Notes: generated from the sequence alone by a model not told the origin. A stretch of DNA of 64,000 nt from an uncultured Clostridium sp. (GCA_900557195.1 USRT01000006.1:1-64000); one strand, 5' to 3'; shown: positions 17,915-27,411, counted from the stretch's first letter. Made by a program: numbers and translations.

Positions 17915-19795
17915 AAGAAAAATGTATTTGAAATATTTTTAACATCATCATATGTACAAAGTGAAGAATGGTTAAAATTTATATTAAAAATATCAAAAAT
18001 AAATGGAATAATTGGAAAGTGGAATTTATGGATAGTTATCGAGAACAATTATATAAGATATTATATAGAAACAAAAAGAATGCTTCCTCCTATATTAGGA
18101 GAATTAGGAGACTTTCTAATAAAAAAATCAGATACAATATTAAGAGAAAAGGCGAAAAATAATATACCTTATATGCTTACAAGTAATTGTAAAACATTAT
18201 TAGATGTGTATGATAAATTTGATACAGTAAAATTGCAAAAAATAAAAAAAATTAAAATTAGTTTTTTTACATATAAACAAAATAATTATTTATCAACAAC
18301 ACATTTCTATCTGAAAAATGAACAAAATAAAATTATAAGAAGAAAAATATTTTGGAATAGTGAAATATATAAATTTATAAGTATTGATTTTAATACACAT
18401 ATAAGGTTTTTTTATCAAAAAGATGAAGCAAAATATTTAGATGCAAAAAAGGTAATAAATGTATTAAGTAGTAACAAAGAAAATGCTATATTAAAGGCAG
18501 ATGTATTTCCATATTTACAAAATGAATTGTATTTGAGTTATAAAGATTATGATTTTGCAAAACACTCTATAGTAGTTGGAGCAAGTGGTACAGGAAAATC
18601 TAAATTAATAAGCTCTATAATAAAGAATTTATCTTTAAACAGTCAAAATAAACTAAAATATAAAATAGTAATAATCGATCCTCATAGTGCAATGAAAGAT
18701 GATATAGGAGGATTGAAAGATACTAATATAATAGATTTTGAAACAGAGGAAAGTAGTATAGATTTATTTACAAATTCATGTAAAGATATAATTTCAATGA
18801 CAGAATCTATTATTTCAATATTTAAAAGTATAATTGCAGATAAATATAATTCTAAATTGGAAAGAGTACTCAGATATAGTATACATTTATTATTACAAAA
18901 AGGACAATTCAATTTAGTAAATTTAAGAAAATTATTAACAGAAATAGAATACAGGAATAAAGTGATAAAAAAAGTCGAAAATAGTATACAACCTAACATA
19001 ATAGAATTTTTTAGAATGGATTTTAATGAATTAAAAACTAAATCATATCAAGAAGCAATATCTCCTATAATTTCTTTTATAGATGAAATGCAACTATTAC
19101 CAGCTATGAATAATATTAATTCATTGAAAGATATTGAAGAAGAAATTAATCAAAACTTTGTAACAATATTTTCATTAGATCAAATGGCTCTTGGATTAAA
19201 TATTATAAAAACAATAGTTGGATTTACAATGCAACAAATTTTACAATTAGTTCAATCACACAGCTTTAATGAACATATTATTTTAGTTGTAGATGAAGTA
19301 TCTATAATTGAAAATCCAATAATAAATAGATTTTTATCAGAGGCAAGAAAATATAATTTGTCTTTAATTTTAGCTACACAATATTTTGATCAAATTAGTG
19401 AAAATTTACAAAAAGCAATATTTACAAATGTTGTAAATTATTTTATTTTTAGAGTTTCAAGAATGGACGCAATTATTTTAGAAAGAAATATTCAAATGGA
19501 AGTTGCAGTAAGAAATTCAGTAGCTATAAGGTTAAAAATGTTTTCAGAATTAAATGATAGAGAATGTATTGTAAGAATTGCAAAAGATGGTAGAATGCTT
19601 TCAGCATTTAAAGGAAGAACTCTAGATTTTATACAGGTTCCAATAAAGGAAACAAATATAAAAAAGAAAAGTATAGCCCCAAAAAAAATAGTCAAAGAGA
19701 AAAACAAAAGCTTTAGTATTAATACTAAAGAAACATTAAAAGATATTATTATTAAGCAATCTACTTCAAGAAAGAAGGTGAGTTGTAATGAATAA
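17912..19795 (+). CDS. VirD4/HerA-like P-loop ATPase
   Basis: 627 residues. Walker A GASGTGKSKLI at about residues 223-233, the strand IVIIDPHSAMKDD at about 251-263, Walker B LVVDEVSII at about 457-465, and LILATQYFDQISENLQKAI at about 486-504, the motif of VirD4/TraD coupling and HerA-type translocation ATPases. Residues 1-210 are a separate N-terminal domain without obvious membrane helices, and the last 50 residues are Lys-rich. It overlaps the next gene by 8 bases, indicating translational coupling. No relaxase or other conjugation gene is nearby, so a DNA-transfer role is not supported by context. Confidence 0.75.
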   Translation: MKKNVFEIFLTSSYVQSEEWLKFILKISKINGIIGKWNLWIVIENNYIRYYIETKRMLPPILGELGDFLIKKSDTILREKAKNNIPYMLTSNCKTLLDVYDKFDTVKLQKIKKIKISFFTYKQNNYLSTTHFYLKNEQNKIIRRKIFWNSEIYKFISIDFNTHIRFFYQKDEAKYLDAKKVINVLSSNKENAILKADVFPYLQNELYLSYKDYDFAKHSIVVGASGTGKSKLISSIIKNLSLNSQNKLKYKIVIIDPHSAMKDDIGGLKDTNIIDFETEESSIDLFTNSCKDIISMTESIISIFKSIIADKYNSKLERVLRYSIHLLLQKGQFNLVNLRKLLTEIEYRNKVIKKVENSIQPNIIEFFRMDFNELKTKSYQEAISPIISFIDEMQLLPAMNNINSLKDIEEEINQNFVTIFSLDQMALGLNIIKTIVGFTMQQILQLVQSHSFNEHIILVVDEVSIIENPIINRFLSEARKYNLSLILATQYFDQISENLQKAIFTNVVNYFIFRVSRMDAIILERNIQMEVAVRNSVAIRLKMFSELNDRECIVRIAKDGRMLSAFKGRTLDFIQVPIKETNIKKKSIAPKKIVKEKNKSFSINTKETLKDIIIKQSTSRKKVSCNE

Positions 19796-20495
19796 TAAAC
19801 AATGTAAACAAGTGTTAAATGAAATTTTTATGGGTATTTTTGAACAAAAATGTGAATTAAATTTAGAACAAGTACTTTCAGAATTTGCCTTTGACATTAA
19901 ATTACCTAATAAAGTAATAGATGCAGTTGATGGATGCGAAACATGGGCATCATCAATTAACTCTAATAAGTACATAAGTCAAAATAATATGAGAAAATAT
20001 GACGAGTATAAAGGTTGGATAAGACCAAAAAAAGAAATAACATCTCTTGATGATATTTTAAAATTCTGGAATAAGATAAATTATACTACTACAGAAAGAA
20101 ATTATGATAGTATTAATGTTTCAAAAAGTGATACAATTTATAATTGTGAAAATGTATACAGAAGCCAAGACTGTAGAAAATGTAAGAATGTTATTTTCAC
20201 TGATGGATGTGGTGATTCAGAATATGTTCTTGCATGTCAAAGGAGTTCAAATTTAAGTTATTGTATTAAAGTAGATGATTCTGGTAGCTGTTCTAATAGC
20301 TATAGTGTTATATGCTCTTCCAAAATTAGCAATTCATTTTTTATTCAAGACGCTAATTCATTGTATGAATGTATGTTTTGTTCTCATATTGCTAATCGTA
20401 GGTATTGTATTGCTAATATGCAATTTGATAAAGAAGAGTATATGAACATAAAGTTACAGGTTATTAAATGGATTGTTTCTCAATTTAATAATTAA
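19788..20495 (+). CDS. Cys-rich protein coupled to the VirD4/HerA-like ATPase
   Basis: 235 residues of unknown function. Residues about 110-210 contain 11 cysteines in a quasi-repeating pattern (YNCENVYRSQDCRKCKNVIF, DGCGDSEYVLACQRSSNLSY, CSNSYSVICSSKI), roughly one Cys-containing strand per turn, which suggests a short parallel beta-helix, possibly metal-binding. Residues 1-110 are mixed and polar (DAVDGCETWASS). No signal peptide. It starts inside the ATPase gene with RBS AAGAAGGTGAG, so both are made together. The following 177 bases (20496-20672) contain only a 20-codon remnant and no gene. Confidence 0.55.
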   Translation: MNNKQCKQVLNEIFMGIFEQKCELNLEQVLSEFAFDIKLPNKVIDAVDGCETWASSINSNKYISQNNMRKYDEYKGWIRPKKEITSLDDILKFWNKINYTTTERNYDSINVSKSDTIYNCENVYRSQDCRKCKNVIFTDGCGDSEYVLACQRSSNLSYCIKVDDSGSCSNSYSVICSSKISNSFFIQDANSLYECMFCSHIANRRYCIANMQFDKEEYMNIKLQVIKWIVSQFNN

Positions 20496-20672
20496 TGTCT
20501 AGAAATCATATGTAGATTAAAAAATAGTAAACAAAAGGAAATTTAACAAAATGATACATATAAATAAAAACTTTAATAAAGTATTACTAAAACTCGTTGA
20601 TGATTTGTAAGGAATGTGATATAAGTAAACATAGTATGATTGATATCAAAATGTAAAGGAGAAAATTAATAA

Positions 20673-21399
20673 ATGAGAGTAAATTTTATAGGAACAGGAA
20701 CAATGGGGTGTACAACGAGATGTAATACAAGTATATTAGTAGATGATATATTATTTGATATTGGTATGGGAACAGTAAAGCAAATAGAGAGATTAAAAAT
20801 TTATACAAAATCAATTAATTATTTAATAATATCACATTTTCATGCAGATCATTTTTTAGATATTCCAAATTTATTAATTCGGAAGAAAAATAAGAAAAGA
20901 AATGGAAAATAAACTTATTATAATTGGCCCCATAGGAATAAGAAAAAAGACAATAGAATTAATGAATTTTACTCACAGTGATGGAAATAAACACAAATAT
21001 GATAAGATAGAAGAAAAATATAATCTCCAGTTTATAGAATTACTAAATGAAGAACAATATAAAACAGAAACATTTAAAATAACAGCATTATCTTTAAAAC
21101 ATGGACAATGTATACCAATAAATGGATACATACTAGAAAAAGACAATAAAGTATTATCATATGCATGTGATACAGGTTTTTGTGATAATTATTATAAAAT
21201 GTGTGGCAAATCAGATTATATGTTTTCTGATGTAACAGGATTAAAAACAACAGATATGCATATGGGATTAGAAGACTTTAAAGAACTACACAAAGAATAT
21301 CCAAATTGTAAATTTTATGCAATACATAGAGCAGATTATAATGTTGAAGGAATTAATAGCGTGAATTTCCCAAATGATGGAGATATATTAGAAATATAG
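20673..21399 (+). CDS. RNase Z-like metallo-beta-lactamase protein, read through a CGG +1 site
   Basis: 241 residues when the frame moves +1 at CGG 20880-20882; without it, translation ends at residue 79. The first part has GTGTMGCTTRCNTSILVDD and the metal-binding SHFHADHFLD motif (about 51-60). The second part continues MENKLIIIGPIGI and includes CDTGFCDNYYK (about 167) and AIHRADYN, giving the later Asp and His metal ligands. Together they make a complete ElaC/RNase Z-like fold of about normal size. Substrate unknown: tRNA 3' processing and general hydrolase roles are both possible. RBS AAAGGAG lies 9 bases before the ATG. Confidence 0.75.
20880..20883 (+). other. CGG +1 recoding site in RNase Z-like gene
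   Basis: Zero-frame codons are ATT CGG AAG and the frame closes 9 codons later at TAA. Skipping the C gives ATT GGA AGA and restores the MBL fold through to 21399. Confidence 0.75.
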
Positions 21400-21405
21400 A
21401 ATGAA

Positions 21406-21543
21406 ATGAACTTATCTATTTCAGATGGTAAGGAATATGTAAGAAAAAAATTAGAAAGAGATTATAATAAATTAAGCCCAAAAACTAGAGAAATATTAAA
21501 AGACAGATATGAAAATATAATTAATGTACTTTTTGTTAAATAA
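21406..21543 (+). CDS. Short ORF of unknown function
   Basis: 45 codons (ending ENIINVLFVK), starting 7 bases after the RNase Z-like gene. No clear RBS, but translational coupling is possible. Highly charged and helical (KEYVRKKLERDYNKL). It could be a small protein or the tail of a deleted gene. Confidence 0.3.
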   Translation: MNLSISDGKEYVRKKLERDYNKLSPKTREILKDRYENIINVLFVK

Positions 21544-21574
21544 TAATAAAATTATATGAGAGGATATAAAAAAT

Positions 21575-21925
21575 ATGAAAATAGTAAAAAGTAATAATGC
21601 TAAGATAATAAAAAACAGTAATACAAGTCAACTATTAGAATATTCTATTGAATTAAATGATAAGGATATTGATTTTTGTATAAATACTATTAATGGAAGA
21701 TATCCAGAAAGTGGATATTGTACTAATGAAAAATGTAAAGAGATTTGTTATATATTAGAAGGAAGCGGGGCAATTTGTAAGAAAGAAGAAACAGTATCTT
21801 TTAAGCAAGGAGATGTTATTTTAATAGACAAAGAAGAGATTTATTATTGGAACGGGAATTGTAAAATAATTATGATATGTACACCAGCATGGTATAAAGA
21901 TCAATGTAAATTATTAAATATATAA
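21575..21925 (+). CDS. Cupin-domain protein
   Basis: 116 residues. ICYILEGSGAICKKEE (about 58-73) and QGDVILIDKEEIYYWNGN (about 79-96) are the two cupin motifs, but the usual histidines are absent, so a metal site is unlikely. It resembles the cupin at 817 in size and ending (CTPAWYK versus CTPSFD). RBS GAGAGGA precedes the ATG. It converges on the minus-strand NagZ-like gene and shares a bidirectional terminator. Confidence 0.65.
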   Translation: MKIVKSNNAKIIKNSNTSQLLEYSIELNDKDIDFCINTINGRYPESGYCTNEKCKEICYILEGSGAICKKEETVSFKQGDVILIDKEEIYYWNGNCKIIMICTPAWYKDQCKLLNI

Positions 21926-21934
21926 ATAAAAATA

Positions 21935-21970
21935 TCAAAAACTCCACAAGTACTCTAGTGGAGTTTTTGA
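21935..21970. terminator. Bidirectional terminator between convergent genes
   Basis: TCAAAAACTCCAC (21935-21947) pairs perfectly with GTGGAGTTTTTGA (21958-21970), with an A-run on one side and a T-run on the other. It lies between the + strand cupin and the minus-strand glycosidase, so it can end both transcripts. Confidence 0.85.
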
Positions 21971-21985
21971 ATTGTTAAACCATAC

Positions 21986-23243
21986 TTATTCTATAATCCC
22001 ATAATAATATTTACATGCCAATATTCTTCGAACAGCTATATTTATAACCTCTTCTGATATTATACCATTTTTAACAGCAGTCAAAATTTCATGCTTCTGT
22101 TCTACAAATGATGAAGATATAATAAGATCATTTCCCGCAAGTACTGCTAAAGCAGCAGCTTCACCATTTTTAACATATGTTTTAACTGCATCCATAGCCA
22201 AATCATCAGTTATTATAAGTCCAGAGAATCCCAAATTTTCTCTTAAAATTTTAAGAACATTTTTAGATAATGAAGCGGGTTTAGTGGAATCCATACAATT
22301 AACTATATTATGACTTACCAAAACTGTTGGAGAGCCGGGCTTCAATTCCACTCTTAAAAGGTAAAAAATCTGATGTTTCAAATATCGAATAATCTCTGTT
22401 ATCCATAGCAATTCCCGTATGTGTGTCTACATTATCTCCATAACCTGGAAAATGTTTTATTGAAGAGATTATTTTATCTGAATTCATTGTTTTAATTAAT
22501 TCAGATGTATATATAGATGTATCTTCAGGACTTTTACCATAAGTTCTATCATATATAAAAGATGAAGAATTTGTTGCAATATCAACTACAGGTGTTAGAT
22601 TCATATTTAATCCTAAGCTTTTTAATAATGCAGATTTTTCTTTAGAGTCATTTAATATAGCCTGCATGCCACCAATATTAAATAAATCTTGTGGAGATTT
22701 AAATTTGCTGTCTCTAAAATTTAAATAAGAGCTAACTCGTGTTACCAAGCCACCTTCTTCATCAACACCAAATATCAAACCTATTTTGCTATGTGATTGA
22801 TTACTCTCAAGTTCTGCTTTGATATCTTCTTTTGTTTTATTTGCAAAGTCTTTTCCAAACAAAATATAACCACCAGGATTCTCTGATTGTATTTCCATAA
22901 TTGCTTCACTACTTCCAGGATATCTAGCAAGAAACATCTGCCCAACCTTTTCCTCTAATGTCATAGATTTTAGTAGAATTTCTGCTTTATCATAATACAT
23001 ACTAAAAATGTCTGATGATTGTTTTACAGAAGCTAGAGAATTAAGATTTTCTGATGTAACATGATTAGAAATGTCTTGGTCTTTAGTCTCTTTAGAGACT
23101 GAAGATTCCTGTACAAAGCTTATATCTGATATTTCTTTAGAATTATTAGACGAAGACTTTTTACTAAATAGTAAGTATCCACTAAACATTGCTATTAATA
23201 AAATAAGTAATATTAAAAAAACTCGTTTTTTCTTGTTTTTCAT
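21986..23243 (-). CDS. NagZ-like beta-N-acetylhexosaminidase (GH3), read through a CGG +1 site
   Basis: 418 residues when the frame moves +1 at CGG (22337-22335, minus strand); otherwise it stops 9 codons on. An N-terminal membrane anchor or signal (FLILLILLIAMFSGYLLF, about 9-26) is followed by a Ser-rich linker and the GH3 barrel from about residue 90. KHFPGYGDNVDTH (about 261-273) contains the Asp-His acid/base dyad of NagZ, and LIITDDLAMDAV (about 340) the nucleophile Asp. It would hydrolyse GlcNAc from peptidoglycan fragments outside the membrane. One of only two minus-strand genes. Confidence 0.85.
22334..22337 (-). other. CGG +1 recoding site in NagZ-like gene (minus strand)
   Basis: Zero-frame codons are GCC CGG CTC; skipping the C gives GCC GGC TCT. 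The restored protein reads GIEAGSPTVLVSHN, matching the Glu-Ala-Gly of GH3 enzymes. This is the only GGC example; it shows the pattern is not tied to one strand. Confidence 0.8.
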
Positions 23244-23451
23244 AAGTATTTACTCCTTTAATATTTATGGTAATAATATATTCTATTATAGTATATGCCT
23301 AAATTCAAGTAATTAACATTTTGATTGCAATTTCTTAGAATTGATATTTATATGTTTAATTTTATTTTATAGTATGTTACAATAAGATAAATTTTAGAAA
23401 AATAAAAACTAGCAGATTCAATAAAAAATATAAAAGTTAAGGAGAGATTTT

Positions 23452-23922
23452 ATGTTAGAAAAACTAAAAGGAAAATATGTATTTTTTGATGTAGATGGGA
23501 CTTTATCAGAATATAGATTTAGAGATATATTATATGGAGGGAGATGTTCAGAGCTTGGGTGTCAATCTTTAAATGATTTATTATTTTCAGATTTATTTTA
23601 CAAAGCAAGACCATTAAAAACAATGCAAGATATTATTAGTAAGTTAGATTCTGACAAGATATTTGTTTTAGGAACTATTACAACAAATAATGAAATAAAT
23701 TGGAAATATAAATGGCTAGAAGAGAATTATCCTAATATAAAGAGAGAAAATATAATTTTTATTAGTTCTACAATGTTAAAGCCAGATGTAATAATAGAGT
23801 ATTCTAAAAAAATGAATGTTAGTCTAGAAAACATGGTATTTGTTGATGATAGACTAGATGTTTTGAGAAAAGCAGAGGAAAATGGAATTACAGCATATCA
23901 TCCTAGCTCGTTTACAGAATAA
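23452..23922 (+). CDS. HAD-superfamily phosphatase-like protein
   Basis: 156 residues. Motif I is FFDVDGTLSEY (about 12-22) with both catalytic Asp, motif II-like LGTITTN (about 75), a Lys region (SSTMLKPDV, about 103-111) and motif IV FVDDRLDVLRKAEENG (about 127-142). Complete but small, with a short cap, so it may act on small phosphorylated substrates. RBS AAGGAGAG precedes the ATG. A 120-base stretch upstream of it has AT-rich promoter-like sequence, but no box I would defend. Confidence 0.75.
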   Translation: MLEKLKGKYVFFDVDGTLSEYRFRDILYGGRCSELGCQSLNDLLFSDLFYKARPLKTMQDIISKLDSDKIFVLGTITTNNEINWKYKWLEENYPNIKRENIIFISSTMLKPDVIIEYSKKMNVSLENMVFVDDRLDVLRKAEENGITAYHPSSFTE

Positions 23923-24004
23923 AATATCATATACCAAGAAAAGAATTAAATGAAGTATTGGAGTGGTATTAATATCTAAAAAAATACTGGAAGGGAATAT
24001 TAAT

Positions 24005-24826
24005 ATGGATTATTATTTTATATGTGATGAATTTTTTAGAGAATATAAAGAAACAAAAGATATAGAAAAATCAATAAATAATTATTTTAATAATAATTAC
24101 AGTCTTTTAGAGAAAATATATTTTTTACCTAAAAAAGTACAAACTAGTAAAATACTAAGTATAGTAAAAAATGAAGAATATAAAAATATTTTATTAGAAA
24201 TGATTTCAAATTTAAAAGATATCAATTTAAACACACTTTTTATTGATATAGTACATGAATTAGAAAATAAATTAGATTATAAAAATATTAACAAAAAGGT
24301 GTATGTAATTTTAGGATTTAATGATACTACTATATATTCTACAAAATATCAAAATGAAGATGTAACTGTTATACTACTAGAATCAACATTAGGAATGATA
24401 GATAATATAAAGATGTTACTTGCTCATGAATATACACATTGGATTAGAGAAAAAGAAATTAAACATGATATATTTGAAAAGTGCATTGGAGAAAGATTTA
24501 TTACTGAGGGAATAGCATGTAATTTTTCAGAACAAATAGTTCCAAGTAGAGAAGAGAGTTATTATACAATAGTTCCTAATACTACTGTTCAATGGGTTAA
24601 AAACAATATACAAGATATAGATAAGATTGTTAAAACAGAATTAGATAAAAATGATATGATGTATGACTTTTTCTATATGTTTGCAATAACTAAAAATAAA
24701 ATGCCAGTAAGAACAGGCTATGTTTATGGATATTTAAAAGTAAAAGAATACATGGAACATAATAATGTAAAAATAAAAGATGTTGTAAAAATGGATTGGA
24801 AGGATATATTTAAAAGACTTATATAA
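24005..24826 (+). CDS. Putative zinc metalloprotease (DUF2268-like)
   Basis: 273 residues from the ATG at 24005 (GAAGGGAAT upstream). LLAHEYTHWIREKE at about residues 138-151 is an H-E-x-x-H zinc motif, and ERFITEGIACNFSEQ (about 162-176) supplies the downstream Glu of the gluzincin-like DUF2268 group. YVYGYLKVKEYM near the C-terminus also fits. No signal peptide, so cytosolic. Target unknown. It stands alone, 80 bases before a NUDIX gene. Confidence 0.65.
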   Translation: MDYYFICDEFFREYKETKDIEKSINNYFNNNYSLLEKIYFLPKKVQTSKILSIVKNEEYKNILLEMISNLKDINLNTLFIDIVHELENKLDYKNINKKVYVILGFNDTTIYSTKYQNEDVTVILLESTLGMIDNIKMLLAHEYTHWIREKEIKHDIFEKCIGERFITEGIACNFSEQIVPSREESYYTIVPNTTVQWVKNNIQDIDKIVKTELDKNDMMYDFFYMFAITKNKMPVRTGYVYGYLKVKEYMEHNNVKIKDVVKMDWKDIFKRLI

Positions 24827-24907
24827 AAGATATAATATTTATGCCTTGGTGGATTAGACTACTTGCATTGAATGAATTGAGCTATATGAATGAAAGGAGT
24901 ATTACAT

Positions 24908-25345
24908 ATGAACAAAAAAACAATATTTGTATTTAAGGGGATTTTATTTAATAACGAAAATAAGGTTTTAATAGATAATAGAAAAGAAGAAGGTTTAGAA
25001 GGTGCAAATGGAAAATGGGAAGTACCTGGAGGAAAAATAGAGTTTGGAGAAAGTCCTGAAGATGCAGTAAAAAGAGAATTATTAGAAGAAACTGGTTACA
25101 ATGTTAAAGTAAAAAGCATAATTCCATATTCAAATGTAAGTTTATGGGAATATCCAGATTATATGCAACATACTGTAATATTTTTCTATATTTGTGAACT
25201 GATCGATAACAATCATATAGATATTCAAGATAAAAGAATTAATACATATAAATGGGTAAGTAGTAATGAATTAGAAAAATATGATTTTTTACCAGGAAAT
25301 AAAGAGGCAATAGAAGTAGCAATAAAAACAAAATTAGGAGGATAA
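24908..25345 (+). CDS. NUDIX hydrolase (MutT-like)
   Basis: 145 residues. A textbook NUDIX box at about residues 36-58: GGKIEFGES, then AVKRELLEETGYN. Start 24908 follows AAAGGAG at 9 bases; an in-frame TTG/ATG further upstream overlaps the RBS. Substrate is probably a nucleoside diphosphate derivative. The 3' end is joined to the next gene: only one base separates the stop from the HAD-type nucleotidase ATG, and the latter's RBS (AGGAGG) lies inside this gene, so the two are cotranscribed and may act on the same nucleotide pool. Confidence 0.88.
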   Translation: MNKKTIFVFKGILFNNENKVLIDNRKEEGLEGANGKWEVPGGKIEFGESPEDAVKRELLEETGYNVKVKSIIPYSNVSLWEYPDYMQHTVIFFYICELIDNNHIDIQDKRINTYKWVSSNELEKYDFLPGNKEAIEVAIKTKLGG

Positions 25346-25346
25346 A

Positions 25347-25928
25347 ATGAAAATAGGAATAGACATAGATGGAGTTTTAATAGATTTTGAAGAAAGATTT
25401 AGATGTAAAGCAGAATTATTTCATTACATAGAAAGAAAAAATCCTAAACCAAAAGATAATGATTTTTATTGGGTTCAAGATAATTATGAGTGGAGCGAAG
25501 AAGACTGGAATATATTTCAGGAAAAGTATTTACTTAGGTTAACAGAAGAATCAAATATTTTGCCAGGAGTTAAAGAAGTATTAGAGTTATTAAAACAAGA
25601 AAATAATGAACTTATTATTATTTCAGCAAGAGGAACAGAGTTCGATGAAATGATAACTTTAGTAGAAAAGAAAATTAAAGATAACAATTTGAAATTTGAT
25701 AAGTATTATTGGAAAACACAAGATAAATTAAAAATATGTAAAGATGAGCAAATTGATATTATGATTGATGATAATCCAAATACTTGCCAAAAATTATCGC
25801 AAAATAATATAAAAACATTGTATTTTAGAAGTATATATGGCAAAAAAATACAAGAAAATGAGAATCTAAAAGAAGTCCATAATTGGGGACAAGTTTATAC
25901 AGCTATAAAAAATGGACTTGATTTTTAA
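25347..25928 (+). CDS. 5'(3')-deoxyribonucleotidase-like HAD protein
   Basis: 193 residues. IGIDIDGVLIDFEERF (about 3-18) holds the catalytic DxD, LIIISARGTEF (about 91-101) motif II, and IDIMIDDNPNTCQKL (about 136-150) motif IV. The arrangement and size fit the NT5C/YorS-like cytosolic nucleotidase family, which dephosphorylates nucleoside monophosphates. Coupled to the upstream NUDIX gene. The gene ends at the first base of a hairpin repeat, which may terminate this transcript. Confidence 0.75.
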   Translation: MKIGIDIDGVLIDFEERFRCKAELFHYIERKNPKPKDNDFYWVQDNYEWSEEDWNIFQEKYLLRLTEESNILPGVKEVLELLKQENNELIIISARGTEFDEMITLVEKKIKDNNLKFDKYYWKTQDKLKICKDEQIDIMIDDNPNTCQKLSQNNIKTLYFRSIYGKKIQENENLKEVHNWGQVYTAIKNGLDF

Positions 25929-26041
25929 TGGACAAAAGTAGACAAAGGGACGGTTCTCTTGTCCAGTTTTGTCACGTAACTAAAATTAAACATATTTTTA
26001 TATCAAAAGAAGTGGACAAGAGAACCGTGTCCCTTTGTCCA
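25929..26041. repeat. GGACAA-type hairpin repeat, copy 1
   Basis: Two inverted copies of a core (GACAAAGGGACGGTTCTC at 25939-25956, reverse complement at 26018-26038) flank a 50-base AT spacer. Related copies are at 34147 and 60100. It begins right after the nucleotidase stop. GC-rich compared with its surroundings. It looks like a small non-coding REP/MITE-type element; termination may be a side effect. Confidence 0.75.
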
Positions 26042-26081
26042 TTAATGAAAATCCTTAAAAGTATATGGAGGAATGTAACAG

Positions 26082-26945
26082 ATGGGAAAAATATTAATAA
26101 AATCTAATATAGAAGAACCAAAAATTATAGAAAAAGAAATACATGTTAACGATTATTTAACAAAATCTAATTTACCAGCTAGTGATTATGTAATAAATCC
26201 ATATGTTGGGTGTCCACATGGCTGTAAATACTGTTATGCTAGTTTTATGAAAAGATTTACAGGGCATAAAGAAGATTGGGGAACATTTATCGATATTAAG
26301 AAATGTGATAAGGAAATAAATATAAAAAAATTAGAAAACAAAAATGTTTTTTTATCATCTGTAACTGATTGTTATAATAAATTTGAAGAAAAATATGAAT
26401 TAACTAGAAAAATCTTAAAACAATTAGTAAATGCTAACTGTTATCTTAGTATATCAACAAAATCTAAATTAATTTTAAGAGATTTAGACTTGTTAAAACA
26501 AATAAAAAATATAACAGTATCAATGTCTATTAATACTTTAGACGAAGATTTTAGAAAAGATATGGATAATGCAAGCTCTATACAAGAAAGATTAAACACA
26601 TTAAAAGAACTTCATAAAAATGGAATACATACAGTATTATTCATGTCTCCTATATTTCCATATATTACAAACTTTAAAGAAATTATAGAAGTAAGCAAGG
26701 AATATATTGATGAGTATTGGTTTGAAAATCTAAATTTAAGAGGAGATTATAAAACTAGAATATTATTTTATATTCAAGATAAGTATCCTGAATTTATAAA
26801 TGAATATAATGATATTTATATTAAAGGAAACAAACAATATTGGAAAGATTTATCAAAGCAAATAAAAGAGTATTGTGAAAACAATAAAGTGAAATATATT
26901 AATTATTTTTATCATGAAGAATTGGTAAAGAATAAAAATAAATAA
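26082..26945 (+). CDS. Radical SAM protein (SPL-like, COG1533)
   Basis: 287 residues. YVGCPHGCKYCYASFM at about residues 41-56 is the CxxxCxxC cluster motif binding the radical [4Fe-4S]. The segment YLSISTKSKLILRDLDLL (about 121-138) and VSMSINTLDEDF match the SplB-like family, which also contains uncharacterised members. It lacks the extra Cys typical of true spore photoproduct lyase as far as I can see, so a different radical reaction is likely. RBS TGGAGGAA precedes the ATG, and a GNAT gene follows 15 bases later. Confidence 0.85.
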   Translation: MGKILIKSNIEEPKIIEKEIHVNDYLTKSNLPASDYVINPYVGCPHGCKYCYASFMKRFTGHKEDWGTFIDIKKCDKEINIKKLENKNVFLSSVTDCYNKFEEKYELTRKILKQLVNANCYLSISTKSKLILRDLDLLKQIKNITVSMSINTLDEDFRKDMDNASSIQERLNTLKELHKNGIHTVLFMSPIFPYITNFKEIIEVSKEYIDEYWFENLNLRGDYKTRILFYIQDKYPEFINEYNDIYIKGNKQYWKDLSKQIKEYCENNKVKYINYFYHEELVKNKNK

Positions 26946-26960
26946 GAGTGTGATGTGATA

Positions 26961-27401
26961 ATGAAAAGAGATAATATAATAGATGAAATACAGGAGAAAG
27001 ATTTTATAGAACTACAAAAGATATTAAAAGATGCTTTGGGAAAGAATATAAGCTATGAAAAAATGCAGGAATCTTATAAAATATTAATAAATAATAAGGA
27101 TACCTATATATTAGGGTATTATATAAATGATAGTTTAGTAGGAACAGTAACTTTAAATATTTTAACATTAACTTCAGGAAAAGAAGCAATGATATGGGAT
27201 ATGGCAGTAAAAGAAGGATATAGAAGATTAGGGATAGCAACTAAATTAATGAATAAAGCAGAAGAAATAGCAAAAAGCTATGAAGATGTAACTAGAATAT
27301 GGTTATTTAGTGGATTTCAAAGAAAATGTGCACATAAGTTATACATAAAACTAGGATATGACGAGAACAGAGATAAAGCATTTGTAAAGCAAATAAAGTA
27401 A
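26961..27401 (+). CDS. GNAT-family N-acetyltransferase
   Basis: 146 residues. MIWDMAVKEGYRRLGIATKL (about 76-95) is the acetyl-CoA-binding strand and V-x-x-x-x-R-R-x-G-I-A loop; FQRKCAHKLYIKLGYDENRD (about 117-136) is the final helix and strand. Start 26961 is chosen over a GTG six bases earlier by RBS spacing. Acceptor unknown. It lies 15 bases after the radical SAM gene and could share its transcript; the 5S-like RNA promoter follows 10 bases after its stop. Confidence 0.85.
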   Translation: MKRDNIIDEIQEKDFIELQKILKDALGKNISYEKMQESYKILINNKDTYILGYYINDSLVGTVTLNILTLTSGKEAMIWDMAVKEGYRRLGIATKLMNKAEEIAKSYEDVTRIWLFSGFQRKCAHKLYIKLGYDENRDKAFVKQIK

Positions 27402-27411
27402 AGAAAATTGA

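Noticed and set aside
17912..20495. Conjugative or integrative element
   Set aside because: Only one VirD4/HerA-like ATPase is present; there is no relaxase, no other type IV secretion gene and no integrase nearby.
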